64,000 nucleotides of DNA from Ixodes scapularis (Eukaryota; Arthropoda; Arachnida; Ixodida; Ixodidae), in assembly GCF_016920785.2 (NCBI RefSeq), contig NW_024609835.1, positions 86,772,243 to 86,836,242 on the forward strand, given 5' to 3'. The notes under the pieces are model-generated. The model did not search any database. It worked only from the letters and a program-made list of their open reading frames with translations, and was not told where the DNA came from. Made by a program: the position numbers and the translations under genes. Shown here piece after piece: positions 17,520-30,223 of the stretch; within the stretch, counting starts at the first letter, position 1; every line of letters starts with the position of its first letter.

Positions 17520-17690
17520 CTCACAGCGCGGCAGGAGTTACGCGCTCGCCGGAACGATCAATCGGCTCCCTTTCATCAGCTCAGCCCGCTCTCTGCGCGT
17601 GGGTATGTACGCGGGAGCGAGATCACGTGGCCAAGTAGAGACGCATGGCTGGTCCTACGAGCACGTGGCAGCTTCCACCGCACTATCAGC
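17520..17690 (-). repeat. Family J repeat, inverted partial copy
   Basis: GGAACGATCAATCGGCTCCC..TTCATCAGCTCAGCCCGCTCTC and the following CAGCTTCCACCGCACTATCAGCTT are the reverse complement of the internal part of the foldback element at 3914-4293. Confidence 0.6.
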
Positions 17691-18189
17691 TTCGGAATGA
17701 ATGGAATATAGATTTTGTTTCTGTCCTTCGGAAGGCGGCTTTTTGCGGCTTTCATTTATTTGGCCGCCACTCTGATGGCGGCGGCGCGCCACCAAAGACG
17801 GCGATGAGTGGCCGGTTGAAGATTTTTTCCGCGCGAATTGCTACCCCCTGTCAGCGGGAAGGAAGAGCGGCGGAGAGAATGTGGAAGCTGCCGGTTGTCA
17901 GGCTGGGAGACGAGACGCGCATACGCCTGGTGCTTCTTCAGGGGCCGATCCCCTGGGAGCGGTGCCTCATCGACTGCGGGCCTGGACAGGCCAGTAAGCT
18001 GCCGGGAGTCGCAGAAAAATCACGAGCGAAGCGATCAGCGTAGCTCAGTTTGGCGAATAATTAGCTCAAATGTCGCAATTTTTTTTTTGTATTTTCGTTC
18101 GTTTATGCGCTTGTATACGTGAGCCGAGGAACAGGAAGCAAATCTAGTTCGTTGTCCTTGTTTTTTTGTTTGTTTTTGTTTTGTATTAG

Positions 18190-18252
18190 GACAGTGATTT
18201 GAAACAAGCTGAAGTGGAGGAGGAGACGCAAGCTGGGTTGTTGTTGGCGAGG
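18190..18252 (+). CDS. Candidate 63-nt coding exon of an unknown gene
   Basis: A strong acceptor (about 35 nt of T-rich tract ending TTTTGTATTAG at 18189) precedes 63 nt, and a near-consensus donor GTAAGTAA starts at 18253. The 63 nt are open in only one frame and give 21 acidic, helix-prone residues (DSDLKQAEVEEETQAG...). The other two frames hit stops at once. A length of 21 whole codons would allow it to be skipped without a shift. I recognise no family, and no flanking exon could be identified. Chance matches are possible in a window of this size. Confidence 0.35.
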
Positions 18253-18263
18253 GTAAGTAACCT

Positions 18264-18286
18264 GCCCCCCCCCCCCCCCCCCCCCT
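18264..18286. repeat. Poly(C) tract
   Basis: An uninterrupted C run of about 22 bp, eleven bases after the candidate donor site. Confidence 0.9.
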
Positions 18287-18299
18287 CCCTTCCCCTCCC

Positions 18300-19590
18300 A
18301 GTCCATGGACGTTTCCGTGTTCTACAATCGCCGGGACTAGTAGTCGACGCAGGTTATAAAAGCTGTCAACAACCTCCATCCTTGTTTGTTACTCGAGTTG
18401 ATACTATAAAAAATGGTTAAGCTATCACCTTATCTTACGCATTATACATCGGGGGAAAAGAGGAAAAACAAATGGTGTTGTCTTCGTGAGCGGATCTTCA
18501 GGCGGTGGTAAAACGGAATATAAATGTTTTTTTGTTTTTTTTGTGCTCGTTTTGAATTTTTGTTGAAACATTTATCGTTGTCGACCTTTGACATCATGTC
18601 TACCGTTGGTGTACTTAGGAAAATCCTATCCTAATCTCATCTGTACTCAAACTAAGCGGCGGTGTGCACTCACTTCCACTTCTCGAGCGTATGGAGAGAG
18701 GTCCCGCATACGTATCTCGATCGATTCCTTTTGCAGCTTTTGCTGGCAGTGCTTCGAGATTCGGATGCAGGCCTTTGCTTCCTGTTTCGGTGCCCAAATT
18801 ACAAAGAATCGCCGTTCATTCCCCGTCTATCACAGACACGTCGCCTTGCTTTTTGTTCGCCTCTGGCCGAAGAACCGATACGAGGAAAAAATACCACGCA
18901 CGGGCCATTGGCATATCTATTTCCTCGAAGATAAGAGCAACTATGTCAGGTCTTATTTTCCGCCAACATATGTGTCCGAATCAGAATCACGGGGTGCCTT
19001 TTTCATGTCCGCTAACAACCCCCCTTTCCAAATTTCCTCCCTTGCCTTGTTAATGACGCCGCGTGGTAGAACTTGGACGGCTGCCTTTTAGTGTTCCAGA
19101 CCCAGCTAATGTGCTTTGTTTTGTAGTCTATACCCGCTTTCACCCCAAGAAAAAAACAAGTTTTGCGCATTGTTCATACGCGGCGCGAAGTAGTTCTTAC
19201 GAGATTATCTTGTCGAAGGAAAAAGGGAGGCTTTTGGCGTTTGGAACCTGTATGTCTTGATAAGATAACATATATCTAATCTCAAATTCGCCTACATATG
19301 CCTTAATTATCCACATAAAGGAGGAAATCAGATATTCTCTGCGAGAAGCCGTACTTTTTTTTTTTTTTTCTGCGGTTCTTGAGGGGAAAACAGGTAGAGT
19401 ATACATGTTTTTTTTTTGGGACGACTCCGGGAATCGGTGAGATAGGAAAAACACAAGGTGCTTTTTTAAGGCTTTACAAACTGCTTTCTTATATCGTGAA
19501 AGCTAAATTAATTCGGTTTTGCAGGTGAGCTGTATGACCAGGTTGACATAATATAGGGGGCAAAAGTCATGATAAGTCGGTAAGGTAACT
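18300..19590. other. Intergenic, no supported gene
   Basis: Three overlapping frames at 18588-19091 (up to 167 codons, one from a non-ATG start) carry no motif that I recognise. Poly(T) runs lie near 19356 and 19410. Confidence 0.5.
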
Positions 19591-19594
19591 AAAA

Positions 19595-19670
19595 TTTGTT
19601 AATCAACATTTCGTAAAAATATACATATATGGTTCGAATTAAAAACTTGATGAGCGGCATACCAAACAAA

Positions 19671-19705
<35 letters not shown>

Positions 19706-20090
19706 TCGCACACACTCGCACACACACACACACGTACGCGCGCGCACACACACACTATATCAGTAAATTTTAGAAAAAATCAGAGTGCGGCAAAAACGCG
19801 GTATTCCGCTACAAAAAAAAAAAAAAAAAGACAAGTCGTGCAGCAGACACAAGGCTAGCGATGCGAAAACTCAACCGCGTGTTTTTTTCGCCTCTTATCA
19901 TTCGTGTTTTCGCACCACCAGCCTTACGCATATTGCACGACTGATAACTTTAGCGGAATACCCCGCTTCCCATGCGCTCAGTCTTTTAAAAAATTTCCTG
20001 AGTTTGCGGTTTTTTATGACGCTCAGCAAAATTGTTATTGAAACCCAATCTTTACTTTAAAATAAAAATCGTACTAACCGATTTGTGGTT
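19595..20090. mobile_element. Foldback MITE, family I copy 1, with (CA)n inside
   Basis: The left arm (GGTTCGAATTAAAAACTTGATGAGCGGCAT near 19630) pairs with the right (ATGACGCTCAGCAAAATTGTTATTGAAACC near 20017). Inner arms ACGCGGTATTCCGCTA..AAGTCGTGCA.. and TGCACGACTGATAACTTTAGCGGAATACC also pair. A (CA)n/(CG)-rich microsatellite at about 19666-19755 lies in the left arm. A related copy is at 40055-40401. Confidence 0.7.
19666..19755 (+). repeat. (CA)n microsatellite
   Basis: About 90 bp of CACACA with TCGCACA interruptions and a short CGCGCG stretch. Confidence 0.9.
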
Positions 20091-20094
20091 ATTA

Positions 20095-23000
20095 TCCGAC
20101 TGATTATGACCCTTAGCCCCTTATGTGACGCAACCCCCGGCCGTATGAATCAGGTGCATAAACCACAGAATAATGTAAATTTCACGGCTTCCTTTTAAAA
20201 AAAAATTTTTAAAGGAAACCAATAAAGCTTAAGAGCATCCTCCTGCGTATCGTTGCCATAACAATATTCAGAAAAAGGCAGATTGACTGACAACTTTGTC
20301 GGGCCCGCTTCAGACGAGGCAAAGTTCCCAGTAATTTCGAAGCAAAGACTGTGTCTCAGAAGTGAATGAGAAGATAGTAGGTATTTAATTCGTTAAATAT
20401 TACTTTTCAATTCGTAACCTGACGTTCGCTGCGGTCAAGGACGACATCTTGAAGCAACCCTAATATTTTATTTAGTTCATTTGCACGGTTTTTTAGTTGT
20501 TCTCAGTCGTTGGTAAAACCTTGAAAATCCCTGTAAAAGGATTCATAAAAATAACAGGGACTCCCAGAAGCATAAGGACATAGAATATAATTTCAAACGA
20601 TCAGCCAGGTTCATATGTCTAAGCGATGTGTAGACCGTCGCAGGGTATCCGTACATACGCAGAAAACCTTTAGAGTTCCTGTGCGTTGCCAATGAAAGGT
20701 AAGCATTCTATGCCAATTTACGTAATTATGATGCTTACCACCGCAAGGCTAAAGAGCGGCGACGGTCAATCGAGTCAGCCTCGACTCGTGAGGCGCCTTG
20801 ATCCACGAGGACACATGTGGCCTGTGGACGAAGGCCGGGCTTGGGTAGGCGGCAGGTTTCACACCCCACACGCCTCCGGTCGCCGTGTTATCGCTTCATC
20901 CTTTACGTCGATGATCCTCACTCGCGTTCCTTGATCCGAGGCCTGCTCTTGAAACTATTGTAATCTTTATGCAGTCATGACACGACGTGCCCTTCGTGAG
21001 GGAATCTATCTTTTGAGTTTAACGATGTCTTAATTTGGAACGATAAACCAAGCAACACGAAAGCAAAAACTAACACTTCAGTATTTAAAAAAAAAGCTCT
21101 TATTTTTTGAGTTGGAAGAATGAAGTTAAACCCATGGCGCTCTAATACACATGCTGTGGAGTCTCTTCATTGCAATTAACTCCACAGAACTATCAGGAGT
21201 AACCTGTAATCACCTTTATCGTTATGCACGCTATGGAAACCCCCGGGTAAGTGGCCTTCGTGCTGCACTGGTCCCACTGCGCCTCAACAACAACTAAAAC
21301 ACAAGTCCTCCCATTTTGAGGCAGGCCAACTCCAATCTGTCTATGCACATAATACAAACCCATTAGATCTGACTTTACGATCATAGATTTCAGTTGCAGT
21401 AAACAGACGTCGTGCATTTCGTTCGTTTATGCAGAGGCGTCGGAACGATTCGGGACATGGAGGGACCGGGTGGGGGAATTTCCTGCCCCTCCAATGTATT
21501 CTTTACATGAACATTTTGAAACGTCCAAGGGAGAAAGGACGATTTCCCCCCTATGTTCCGACGTCACTGCGTTTCTGCCGTCTCAAGGAAGACTACGCTA
21601 ATTGGCGAGCGTTTCGCTCCGATTTCAAAGGACAGACACGCGTTCTTTTCCTCAGCCTGCTGCGCGTGGAGAGGACTGCAACCCGCTGGTCTAACGGGAA
21701 GCAAGCGGACGACAGATTTTATGGCGCGCTCCAAGCAGCGGAAGTGGCCGCTGGAAAGTTCCGGCTCGCCGATAATAGGCAAGGGTGCGACTACCGCATC
21801 TGATTGATAAAGACCGGAACGACCAGCGAGCCATTTTATTTATGGCGAGAGACCGTGCACAGCGATTCGGGACACGGCGTGTACAGTCCCAACTAGCAAT
21901 CATACTTCAGTGGAGCACGTCAGTGCTAATGTTTTCACAGAGCAAGAAAACTTAAAGCAATTTCATTATATCTTCCCTTCGCCTTCAACGAAATTTGAAA
22001 TATTCCCGTCGTGTTCAAAAATAGGTTGAACATGATCCACAATATCCGTAAATGACAATTGCACGTTTGTATTTTGATCCTGGTGGCTGTATTTTTCCTT
22101 ATAAACGGCCCACTCTGGCAAGCGCTCGGAGAAGGCCCAGCTTAGAGCACGTGACATCCAACGTAATCGTGACGTAGGTCGTCTCAAGACGAGCAAAGCT
22201 ACGGCGAGGCTGACGTCGAGAGGATGGCCTAGTCGTTCCAGCCACCGAAGCGGCTGCTTTTGTACAAATTTTGAGTGACGGGTTAATCTTCTATAATCTT
22301 GTAGGGGGACAATAGCGACTTCTATGAAACACAAAAGGCATTCTCGGGAAGAGGGGAGTTCCTCCTGCTCCTCTTCTCTCGTCGTGGCCGGAGGCGAGAC
22401 AACCTCCGTCACTAGCTGCCAAGGTTGCTAGACGGGCGTTACAAGCGAGGCGTTAGCGACAACCACCAGGTGCTCTTTGCTAATCGTTTAATTCGTTTTA
22501 AAATTACTTTTCGAGACTTTTTTTAACAAGACATTGGTATGTTCCATGTGATACTGCTCTTTTAAACACATATAGACCAAAAAATGAGCGCCAAAATTTC
22601 GTTGTAATATCCCTTTAATAAAAAAAAAAAAAAAGAAAAAAAAGAAAAAAAAAAGAAACACGAATAGACGAAAGCACGATGGCACTCTGGGAGTTGTCAT
22701 GGGACATAAGGATGGACAAATCCTTCAACATCATTGTAAGAGCATGTACGAGCAGATAAGGCTTTAAAGCATTTACCGCTCCTTTACGATATATATAGTT
22801 TCACGAAAGGTGGACAAATTCGATATTGCAAAAGCTACGCGTCGCAAAAAAAAAAATAAATATATAAATAAAAGCTTGTGTCGTTTTGGTCCTGGGCCGG
22901 GAGCCTATTTAGGAAAATTATTAAAGTCCGGGATAATTATATTGCTAATTATTTTTGCTTAATTAGCTTTTTAATATCGTGTTTAAGGGCATGGTTGCAA

Positions 23001-23100
23001 TTAGAAAATTGCTCAGCATCACCGAAAGCACCAAATCCACAAATTGCAGAACAATAGAAGGCACGCGAAGCATTTTACGGCTTTCTAAAAAAACCGCACA
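20095..23100. other. Intergenic, no supported gene
   Basis: A small inverted repeat (GGTAAGCAT / ATGCTTACC) lies at about 20697-20741. A purine-rich A-run block lies at about 22619-22658. A 148-codon minus frame (21966-22412) and a 124-codon plus frame (21429-21803) have no recognisable domain and no supporting splice context, so I do not call them. Confidence 0.5.
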
Positions 23101-23108
23101 AATTGGAC

Positions 23109-23186
23109 GTGGAGAAATAGTGCAACCAACCTCTGCTGCGCTGTCATCGCGCGAGGCAGCAGAGGCTGGTTGCACTATTTTTCCAC
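23109..23186. repeat. Hairpin with about 31-bp arms
   Basis: GTGGAGAAATAGTGCAACC...CTCTGCTGC is mirrored by GCAGCAGAG...GGTTGCACTATTTTTCCAC with one or two mismatches and a loop of about 18 nt. It is probably a small foldback element or a processed one. Confidence 0.8.
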
Positions 23187-23316
23187 GGGCGCGGTGCCGC
23201 CGGGGCCGAGGTGCGCCCAAGAGCGGGTTTAGCATTTGTTCTTGTCAGTTAAAAAGACACGAAGCTTTCCAAAATAATTTTTTTTACCTAAATAGAACAC
23301 GTATGCTGCAAAATAC

Positions 23317-23335
23317 CCCCCCCCCCCCCCCCCCC
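23317..23335. repeat. Poly(C) tract
   Basis: An uninterrupted C run of about 19 bp. Confidence 0.9.
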
Positions 23336-23768
23336 TGAAAAAGAACAACAACAACAACAGCGAAAACAATTAAAGATGGTGCACCGTGTAGGTACTTCCA
23401 AGTATTCCCAAACATGGTTTATAGCAGTCTTGGGGAATGAGCCACCCCCCTTTCATTCTAACTCCATTGCGGGGAATAGACTACTTCCAAAAATTCCTGC
23501 ATGCAATTACGGCGCGGGTTGCATTATTGGACCTCTTTCGCCATGGAGCGGAGTGTCATGAATTCGATTTCAATTGCCCCGTTGACGAGGTAGTGCATCT
23601 TAGGACTGCATGAAAATAAAGTCAGCGCTCGCTTGCATCGCACCTATTCATCTTGAGAGCCCCGTTGAAACACAAACCTCCAGCGGCCAAGGACTTGCAT
23701 AGACCTAGCGAGGAGCAGGAGTAAAGCCTGCCGCGTCCATTATCTTTCTGGTGACCAGAGCACCTGGG

Positions 23769-23906
23769 TTGGACATTTACACATGCGTTTTAAAAGGTCA
23801 CGGAAGTGACGTACCGGCGTCTGATTGGTGGAGCCCATTGCCTCCACCAATCAGACGCGAATACGTCACTTCCGTGTACTTTTAAAATGTACTTGTAAAT
23901 GTCCAA
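23769..23906. mobile_element. Foldback MITE, family G (138 bp)
   Basis: It is a nearly perfect palindrome. The left arm TTGGACATTTACA...ACGGAAGTGACGTA...GTCTGATTGGTGGAG is mirrored by CTCCACCAATCAGAC...TACGTCACTTCCGT...TGTAAATGTCCAA. The loop is only about 10 nt. Each arm carries ACTTCCGT/GACGTA (ETS-like and CRE-like) and CCAAT motifs. Confidence 0.85.
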
Positions 23907-23909
23907 CTT

Positions 23910-25484
23910 AGCCATCCCGGCTACCACTCCACAATACAGCAAAACTCTCCCGGGTCACGGACCATTTCAGCATAGGACATTAGACGATGGAGCAGAGTGA
24001 TCGGCCACTACACTGCTTTTTCTTCCGATTGTTTACCGGCGCACAAACTCTAGTACCTCGGGAGCCCCAGAAACGCGCCCCAGCATTCTATCCGTATTGG
24101 TAGGCAACGTCAGAAATTTGAGAAAAGTCACATAAGTTCAAAAATGCATGCACTGTATTTGGTCGTGGCTGGATTTCGTGAATTGAGGTTGGAAAATCGA
24201 AATCGCAACGGTGGCCACGAGGTACCCAAGAAAATTTGCGATGCACTATGCTGCTAGGATCGCATCGATTTTGAAAAATATCTATTAGAGTTTCCGATAT
24301 TTCCTTCGTTTTAATTCCCCCGAATGAAAATACTGGGCCTTTTTTTTTTTGATGCGAACGGTAAAATGTTTGTTAGGTTGAAAGCTGCTTTGATTAGGGT
24401 TCGTTTATTATCGGGACCATCGCAAGCCGAGAGTGAAACCAAGTATACGCGCTAAGTAACAGACCCTTGTCGGGGAATCAGCTAACGGCCCTGCATGTCA
24501 CAGAAACATGAGACGGTTATGTCACTTTTGACTTCGCGCACGCCTCTGCAGTGAGAAGGCCCGCAACCGAGAAAGGCGGGCAGCGCGTGTCCCCGCCTGG
24601 TGGCCTATGACCGTTGCCGCAATCGCGTAATGTCACAACATCCTCTTTGTTGCGTCTCGCGGTACCAGGAGCGACATCTTGTCCGTCTATAACTTTTCAG
24701 TTTGACAGTGGATACAACCTCCATCCTCGAAGGAGCATGAAGCGGTCAGACAGTCAAGCAACCAGACACCTTGACTGCAACGATGCTGTTTCAAGGGATA
24801 CTTGGACTGTGCGCTAGCGTTGCGGCAGCAGGCCGTAGGCCCTATTCGGAGATCGATACAGCTTGCATAAGAACCAAGCGCATTCCCGTTCCGTTCCTCC
24901 CAGCGCTGCCGTCTTTTCATTCCCATTCCATTACAGGGTCGCAGAAGTGCGGAATGATTCCGGAATGATTCCTATTACGGAGTGGCAACTCCTCAGCCCT
25001 GAATTTATATCGGGGTATTTTCTCGCGTGAAAGTTCATTTTGGGACGTATACGTGTCCTAACCAGGATTTTAAGAACGTTTTTTTGTGAATTTAGTTTTT
25101 CTTCATAATTTACGATTGTGATTGAACATTTGTTTATTCTTACTTAAATTACAGTCGTCATTCTTGAGTAAAAAGTAGACAGAGAACGAACGTTGCTTTT
25201 GCCAACCGCAGTTTGTATTAATATTCTAAACGACAGGCTTACGGGTTTTGCGAGTAAATGCGAAGTCCCTCCTTTCTGTAGCTCCGGTATCTCTATCTCC
25301 ATATTTATTTACGTTTTTTTTTCTCAGTGTGGGGAACCGCGCTGTTGGTTTCATATGTGCCTTTTCTTTGGAGCGAACGAAAACACGGCCATCTGGGGGA
25401 CGGTCAGAAGTTACTTGGAGCGAACGAAAGCAGAAGGAGGTGGAGAAACCTGGTGCTACAACGAAACCATCCGCTGAACACCGT
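23910..25484. other. Intergenic, no supported gene
   Basis: I find no gene, LINE fragment or clear inverted repeat. Open frames near 24614-24968 and 25193-25487 are short and overlap on both strands. Confidence 0.5.
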
Positions 25485-26175
25485 TGAAGCGCTCAACATA
25501 GATGGCGTAAAGTTGACGGGCAGTCCTCTAGCAAACCCGTTTAATGAATGTTTTTGTTTGTTAATATTGCGGTTGGGCCGCATTCCGTGCAGATACATTG
25601 ATGAAAGCAATGTGCGTTCTATATTTCTTTGAGACGGTTGTTCCCGGAAATAGTATCCTTAACGATGCTATTAAAAAAAAACAGTAGTGCTACTGACGCT
25701 GATAATATTCAGGTCCGACCGGTAAAATATGTCATAGATCTTTTCGCTTCATTGCTAACATTAATTTTGCTCTCGAGACAGGTGTATTCCCAAAAAGAGT
25801 GCAATTAGCCAAGGTGTTACGCATACATAAAGAGGCGTAACGGATGACCGTCCTATTTCTATACTACCCATCTTTTCATCAGTGTTCGAAAAAATATTAC
25901 ATAAACGATTAAGTGCTTTCTCTGATAAGCAGGGTCTGGTAAACGCCGCATCATTCGGCTTTAGAAAACATCTTTCAAACGTAAGTAGCACTATTAGTAC
26001 ACAAATAATTTATTCTAGAAAAGTTCGAGAATAAAAAAGCTAGTTCTAGGTGTATGTATAAATTCCACCAATGCCTTTGATATTTTGAATTATGGTATCC
26101 TTCTACAAAAACTTGAACGTTATGGTTTTCGCGGCCGCGCACAAACACTTTTGAGTTCTCACGTAAACGATAGAT
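25485..26175 (+). pseudogene. Jockey/CR1-like reverse transcriptase, N-terminal part, badly decayed
   Basis: In shifting frames the translation shows KLTGSPLANPFNECF, then KKNSSATDADNIQVRPVKYVIDLF, and then pieces matching the finger region. Later come KKLVLGVCINSTNAFDILNYG (motif A, in which the first catalytic Asp is replaced by Asn) and LLQKLERYGFRG. The order matches the intact element (LANAFSEYF, KNSSSCDCDDLQIRPLKFVIDIL, VGVFVDFTKAFDFVDH, LLCKLNYYGIRG). Many stops occur. The fragment ends near 26175, before the YADD region. Confidence 0.7.
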
Positions 26176-26179
26176 AAAA

Positions 26180-28190
26180 ATATGTGCATTTATTTGTTTT
26201 CCATCTATAGTTTATCCATTTACTTCTGTATTACAAAAAAAAAAAAAAAAAAGAAGGCAAAAACGGGCTTTATTTTCTTATTGAAATGTTCCGAATGTCG
26301 CCTATACCTCTTGACTGAGATAACGCTTAGTTCTGAAACTTTGGCAACTGGTTTGGACCGCTAGCGCTACACTTGGGCGGGAAATGGGCGTTCCGCGACG
26401 CGTAGATTAGTTAAAAAAAAAAAAAAAACATGGTAAAGTTTTTTTTATGACACGTGGTATATAAAACAGACAATTCCAGACAATACAAAAACAAATAAAA
26501 AAATCAGCATTTGTTTTAGGGAAATTGCAAATATGCTTTTAACAATAAAATATTTGAGATTTGCGCTCAAAAATACTCATGGTTTTTAATATAGCGTGTA
26601 ACAAAGTTTTCCCTGTTTCAATCTTCGTTCAATTTTATGTTCATTTTTTACAGACGTTTCCTTCTATCTCTCTCTCTATCTCTCTAATTAGAGCAATATT
26701 ACTAAGGTACGCGTGAGTGTTTAAGCCAGGCGGTGTTTCTGGAAAATCGACAATGAAGTTCTGTTAAGTGATTAAATTTAATCGATTATTCCGGTCCTAC
26801 AGTATATACTCCCGCAAATCACCTCAATGTCGGTGTGTAGTTTTAAAATCGGGCTTTGTCAAGATGACATACTATTTTTTCCTCGTTCTTCTATACATCT
26901 GGGTACGCTATTTAACTTGTTGTTTTCTTTACCAAATCATCAGCATAAAGTAAACCTACATCATGCGCAACGTTTTTTTTTTTTTGTACTTTTTTTTTTT
27001 GTGGCCCACATTGCCGACGAGCTTAGCGCGCGACTTTTTGCTCACCAGCAATCAGCAGACGTTCCTAACTTCAACCACGACGGTAGGAGACCGCCTCAAA
27101 ATCGGACAACTCGATTGAAGGACACGTACGTCTCAATCAAACACTGAGCGATAATTTATTTGAATCACCGACCCTTTAGAGGCACCATCCGGAACCACCA
27201 TTACACTGATGCGTGACTCCAGAAATGCACGGGGCACCCGCACAACTAAAAAGGACTTGCACATAAAATTACGCACGATCTGTTTTAGACTTGGAAATCA
27301 GAACTTGGAGAGGAACTCAAAGGACGGCCGCCAAATCCCCTCTTCCTTTCTTCCTCATTCTTTGCACGTTGCAGCAGCCTAGCTGCGACGAAGTTCGGGG
27401 CTGGAGCTGATACACGACAGCGCAAGTGCCACAAAAAGCAATTCAAGGGGGTCGACTCATACATAACAACATCCCGTCGTGCTAAGAAAGACTACAGACG
27501 ACCCCTATCCCACCTTTCTGCCACTTTTCTTTTTTTTTTTTTTAATTTTCCTTCGCTCCGTTACGGAGACGCGCAATAAAACAAACCAAATCGGGTGGGA
27601 TGAATAAGAAAAAATTATAAACTGAAACCCGCGAAAAATAAAAAAAATAAAAGAAAGATGCTCACTCCGTGTCGTTTATTGTGCAGTTCGCGTACGTACG
27701 TGCGGCGGTATACGGCATGCATCTGTACGGGCGGCCTATCACGCGAATCTCGTTTGGTCGGTCCGGGGGGTCCTGACTTTTAGGACCCATTTTCGGGAGT
27801 GGGTGGGGGGTCCTCGGCGGCGTTGTCTGCTGGCCCCCGTAAGAAATCGTTTACGAACGGATCGACCTTCCGGGCCCCGTTGTATACAGCGGAGCCGCGA
27901 CGGTTATTTGTTTAAATGGCCGCGTTATCTGGACGCGATCGGCTCGTTGACCAATCGTTCCCCATCTCAGGGTTTACAAGATGATGACCAATTTGTTCGG
28001 AGGGGTCGGCGTTAAATAGAGAAGCGTCACATATTTGGAACTTGTCTTTTCTATTTGCCGTTTGTCTGTCTCGCTGTCTGCGTTCAGTTGTCTCGCTTTG
28101 TTAAAGGATTTGTTGGACTGTGGCCGGTTGACCTCAGATAAACTAAATTCTGGGGCTCTTCGTCTCGCTGCAAGTTCAACCGCAGCCGAC
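26180..28190. other. Intergenic, low complexity
   Basis: It holds poly(A) runs near 26235 and 26413, a TCTATCTCTC microsatellite at about 26662-26690, poly(T) runs near 26975 and 27530, and a GC-rich stretch with G runs at about 27755-27905. No gene is supported. Confidence 0.5.
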
Positions 28191-28197
28191 GATCCAA

Positions 28198-28414
28198 TGC
28201 GGGGAGCAAGTCGTCTGCTTCTCGCGTAAGAGCTGCGGTGACGTCAGAACATCGCCGAGCTCTGATTGGCTCTGGTTGAAGGATAGGGGGTAGACCTCAG
28301 TGCTAGAGGCCTCGGGGTTTATCCACTATTTTGTTTCCATCAGCCACTAAGAGCTCGGCGTTATGAAAACCGTCGCAACTCCCGTGCAAGAGGCAGACGA
28401 ACTTGCGCTCCGCA
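28198..28414. mobile_element. Foldback MITE, family D copy 1
   Basis: The ends TGCGGGGAGCAAGTCGTCTGC and GCAGACGAACTTGCGCTCCGCA are inverted repeats. The core has GCCGAGCTCTGATTGGCTCTGG followed by a GTAGACCTCA / GAGGCCTCGG stem and the mirrored AAGAGCTCGGCGTT. The same layout recurs at 52156-52368, 63477-63696 and from 63881. Confidence 0.85.
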
Positions 28415-29430
28415 CAGAGCCAATGAAACAGCGTCAAAAGTGCCGAGTCACGTCGCTTATTTGTGTGTTTACCATCACCGACTAGACCAATCAGGCACAG
28501 TGAATGCGCCGCGATCCTGCGCTTTTAGTCCCGCACTCTCAGAAAAAAAAAGGCGTATTTTTACACCCTTTGTCCCAAATAAGACACCCCAAAACCTCAG
28601 TTCGACGTACAGAGCACTCACTGACGTCGATCTGACGGTACTAACTTTTACGAGAAGCTTGATAGCCGTGTGGTACAACTTATTAAAATAGTTAATGTAC
28701 GTGTTTTTGGCCCTGCTGCAAAACCTCAGTGTTTTTTTTTCTGTGGTCTTTGATACGTACTTTAGCTATTTAATAAGTTATATCGCACCATTATTAAGCC
28801 CCTCGTAAAATTTGGGACCTTCTGTTCGACTACAGTGCGCTGTAGGTCGAACTGAAGTTTGGGGTGCGTTATATGGAACAAAAGGGTGTAAGGTGATACC
28901 TTTTTTTAGAGTGTGCGCGTGATTGGTTAAAGGGGCACTGACACATCAAAATCATATTTTTTGTTTATTACCCGAAACGATTGAGAACGGCGCCGGGACA
29001 TTACCCTCAAAATTCGAAAATTGAAAATTCAGTAATTAATAAAAACATTTTTTTTTTTTTTTTTTAGTGCCGAATTTGAAGTTTCCGCGCGATCCGCGTT
29101 AGTGCAGTGAGTCAAACTTTGCCGTCTCGTGCGAGTCGACTTTCTTTCGGACCTCCGCTCCACGCTACGAAGCAAAGCGCCTTTGCCACCGCGACCCGAA
29201 GCGAGGAGGAAGTGAGGAGGTGGGATAGAAGGGTGCCGGCGCGGGAAAAAAACGGTTTCTTCCCCGACTCGGCGATCATCCTCTGCTCGAGCGCCGCCAA
29301 GTTTCCGAGGGAGGTTACAAATCCAGGAAGCGACATCACGCCGGACTCTGATTTTTGTTTTTTTTAAAAAGAGGGGTAGTTGTGCGTTCGCAATTGCGTT
29401 AAAAACGTGTTTTACGATTGCCGTTATTAA

Positions 29431-30057
29431 AGGAGCAGTGCAACGATATTCAATTGGAATGTTTTTCACTTTACACGAGCTTACTGGCACTAGTGGGACT
29501 CGAGGATACTCGCACGCAACGCCACTGGCCAAGAAACTCCTTTGTTGCGGTGAAATTTCAAGGACAAAAGCAATTATTTTCGTTCAATCTCCCCTTTGCA
29601 AAATTTGATGAAGTAACGTAGGGATCGCAGAACACCCAAGTGACGATATTTGAATGCGGTTCATAGATTGGACCCGAGCCCTGCGTAAACACTCGATTTG
29701 GGTTCGGGATAATTACTAGCTCGAGAAGCATTCGGGTGGTGGCCCGTGTCCCATCGCTGCAATGACAACAATAGCCGAGCCATAACAATGTCCGGAACTC
29801 AGCGCGTGTCCTGTGCTTTGCCAACCACAGCTCGTGGCTATGATCAACATTGGCGGCATATAATCGGCTCCAGATCGCGTGGCCGCTTGTTCTGGCTGTG
29901 AGTTGAGGGGGTGAACGCTGCTCGTTTTTCTTTAATTCTTTTCTGGGACTTCTATTGCGTGAAGTGAAAAGCGAACGCGTGTTTCAAAGGTCATTAACGT
30001 CAGGGATCTGTTCTAAGCGGTATTTGCGCAATGTACAAAAATTGTTGCATCACCCCT
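29431..30057. mobile_element. Smaller TTAA-flanked element nested in family T
   Basis: The left end (after TTAA 29427-29430) is AGGAGCAGTGCAACGATATTC. The right end, inverted (TTAA 30058-30061), is AAGGGGTGATGCAACAATTTTTG. The ends are similar but not identical. A TTAAAGGGATGATGAACCAAAAT end of similar form begins at about 34984. No coding capacity is seen. Confidence 0.5.
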
Positions 30058-30144
30058 TTAAATGTTATAGAAATGTCGCATACAAAGCTTCTAAATTTCA
30101 TGATTTTTGACGTCACTGATCATAAGAAGCAAGGAGGTGCATAA

Positions 30145-30203
30145 GTCAGGAGAGCATTAAACTACTTTACAGCAGCAGCACCACCTATAAGTCTTGATCT
30201 AGG
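30145..30203 (+). repeat. 59-bp direct repeat, copy 1
   Basis: It begins GTCAGGAGAGCATTAAAC and ends GTCTTGATCTAGG. It matches 31319-31377 at 58 of 59 positions, while the flanks are unrelated. The close match implies a recent common source, perhaps an LTR-element leader fragment, but no LTR could be shown. Confidence 0.9.
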
Positions 30204-30223
30204 AGAGAAGCAAGGAGCAAAAA

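Noticed and set aside
18588..19091. 167-codon frame
   Set aside because: It overlaps two other open frames on the same strand, has a non-standard start and no motif.
28198..28414. Conserved GATTGG/CCAATC motifs read as CCAAT-box promoters
   Set aside because: They belong to the core of foldback MITE families D and E and recur with them.
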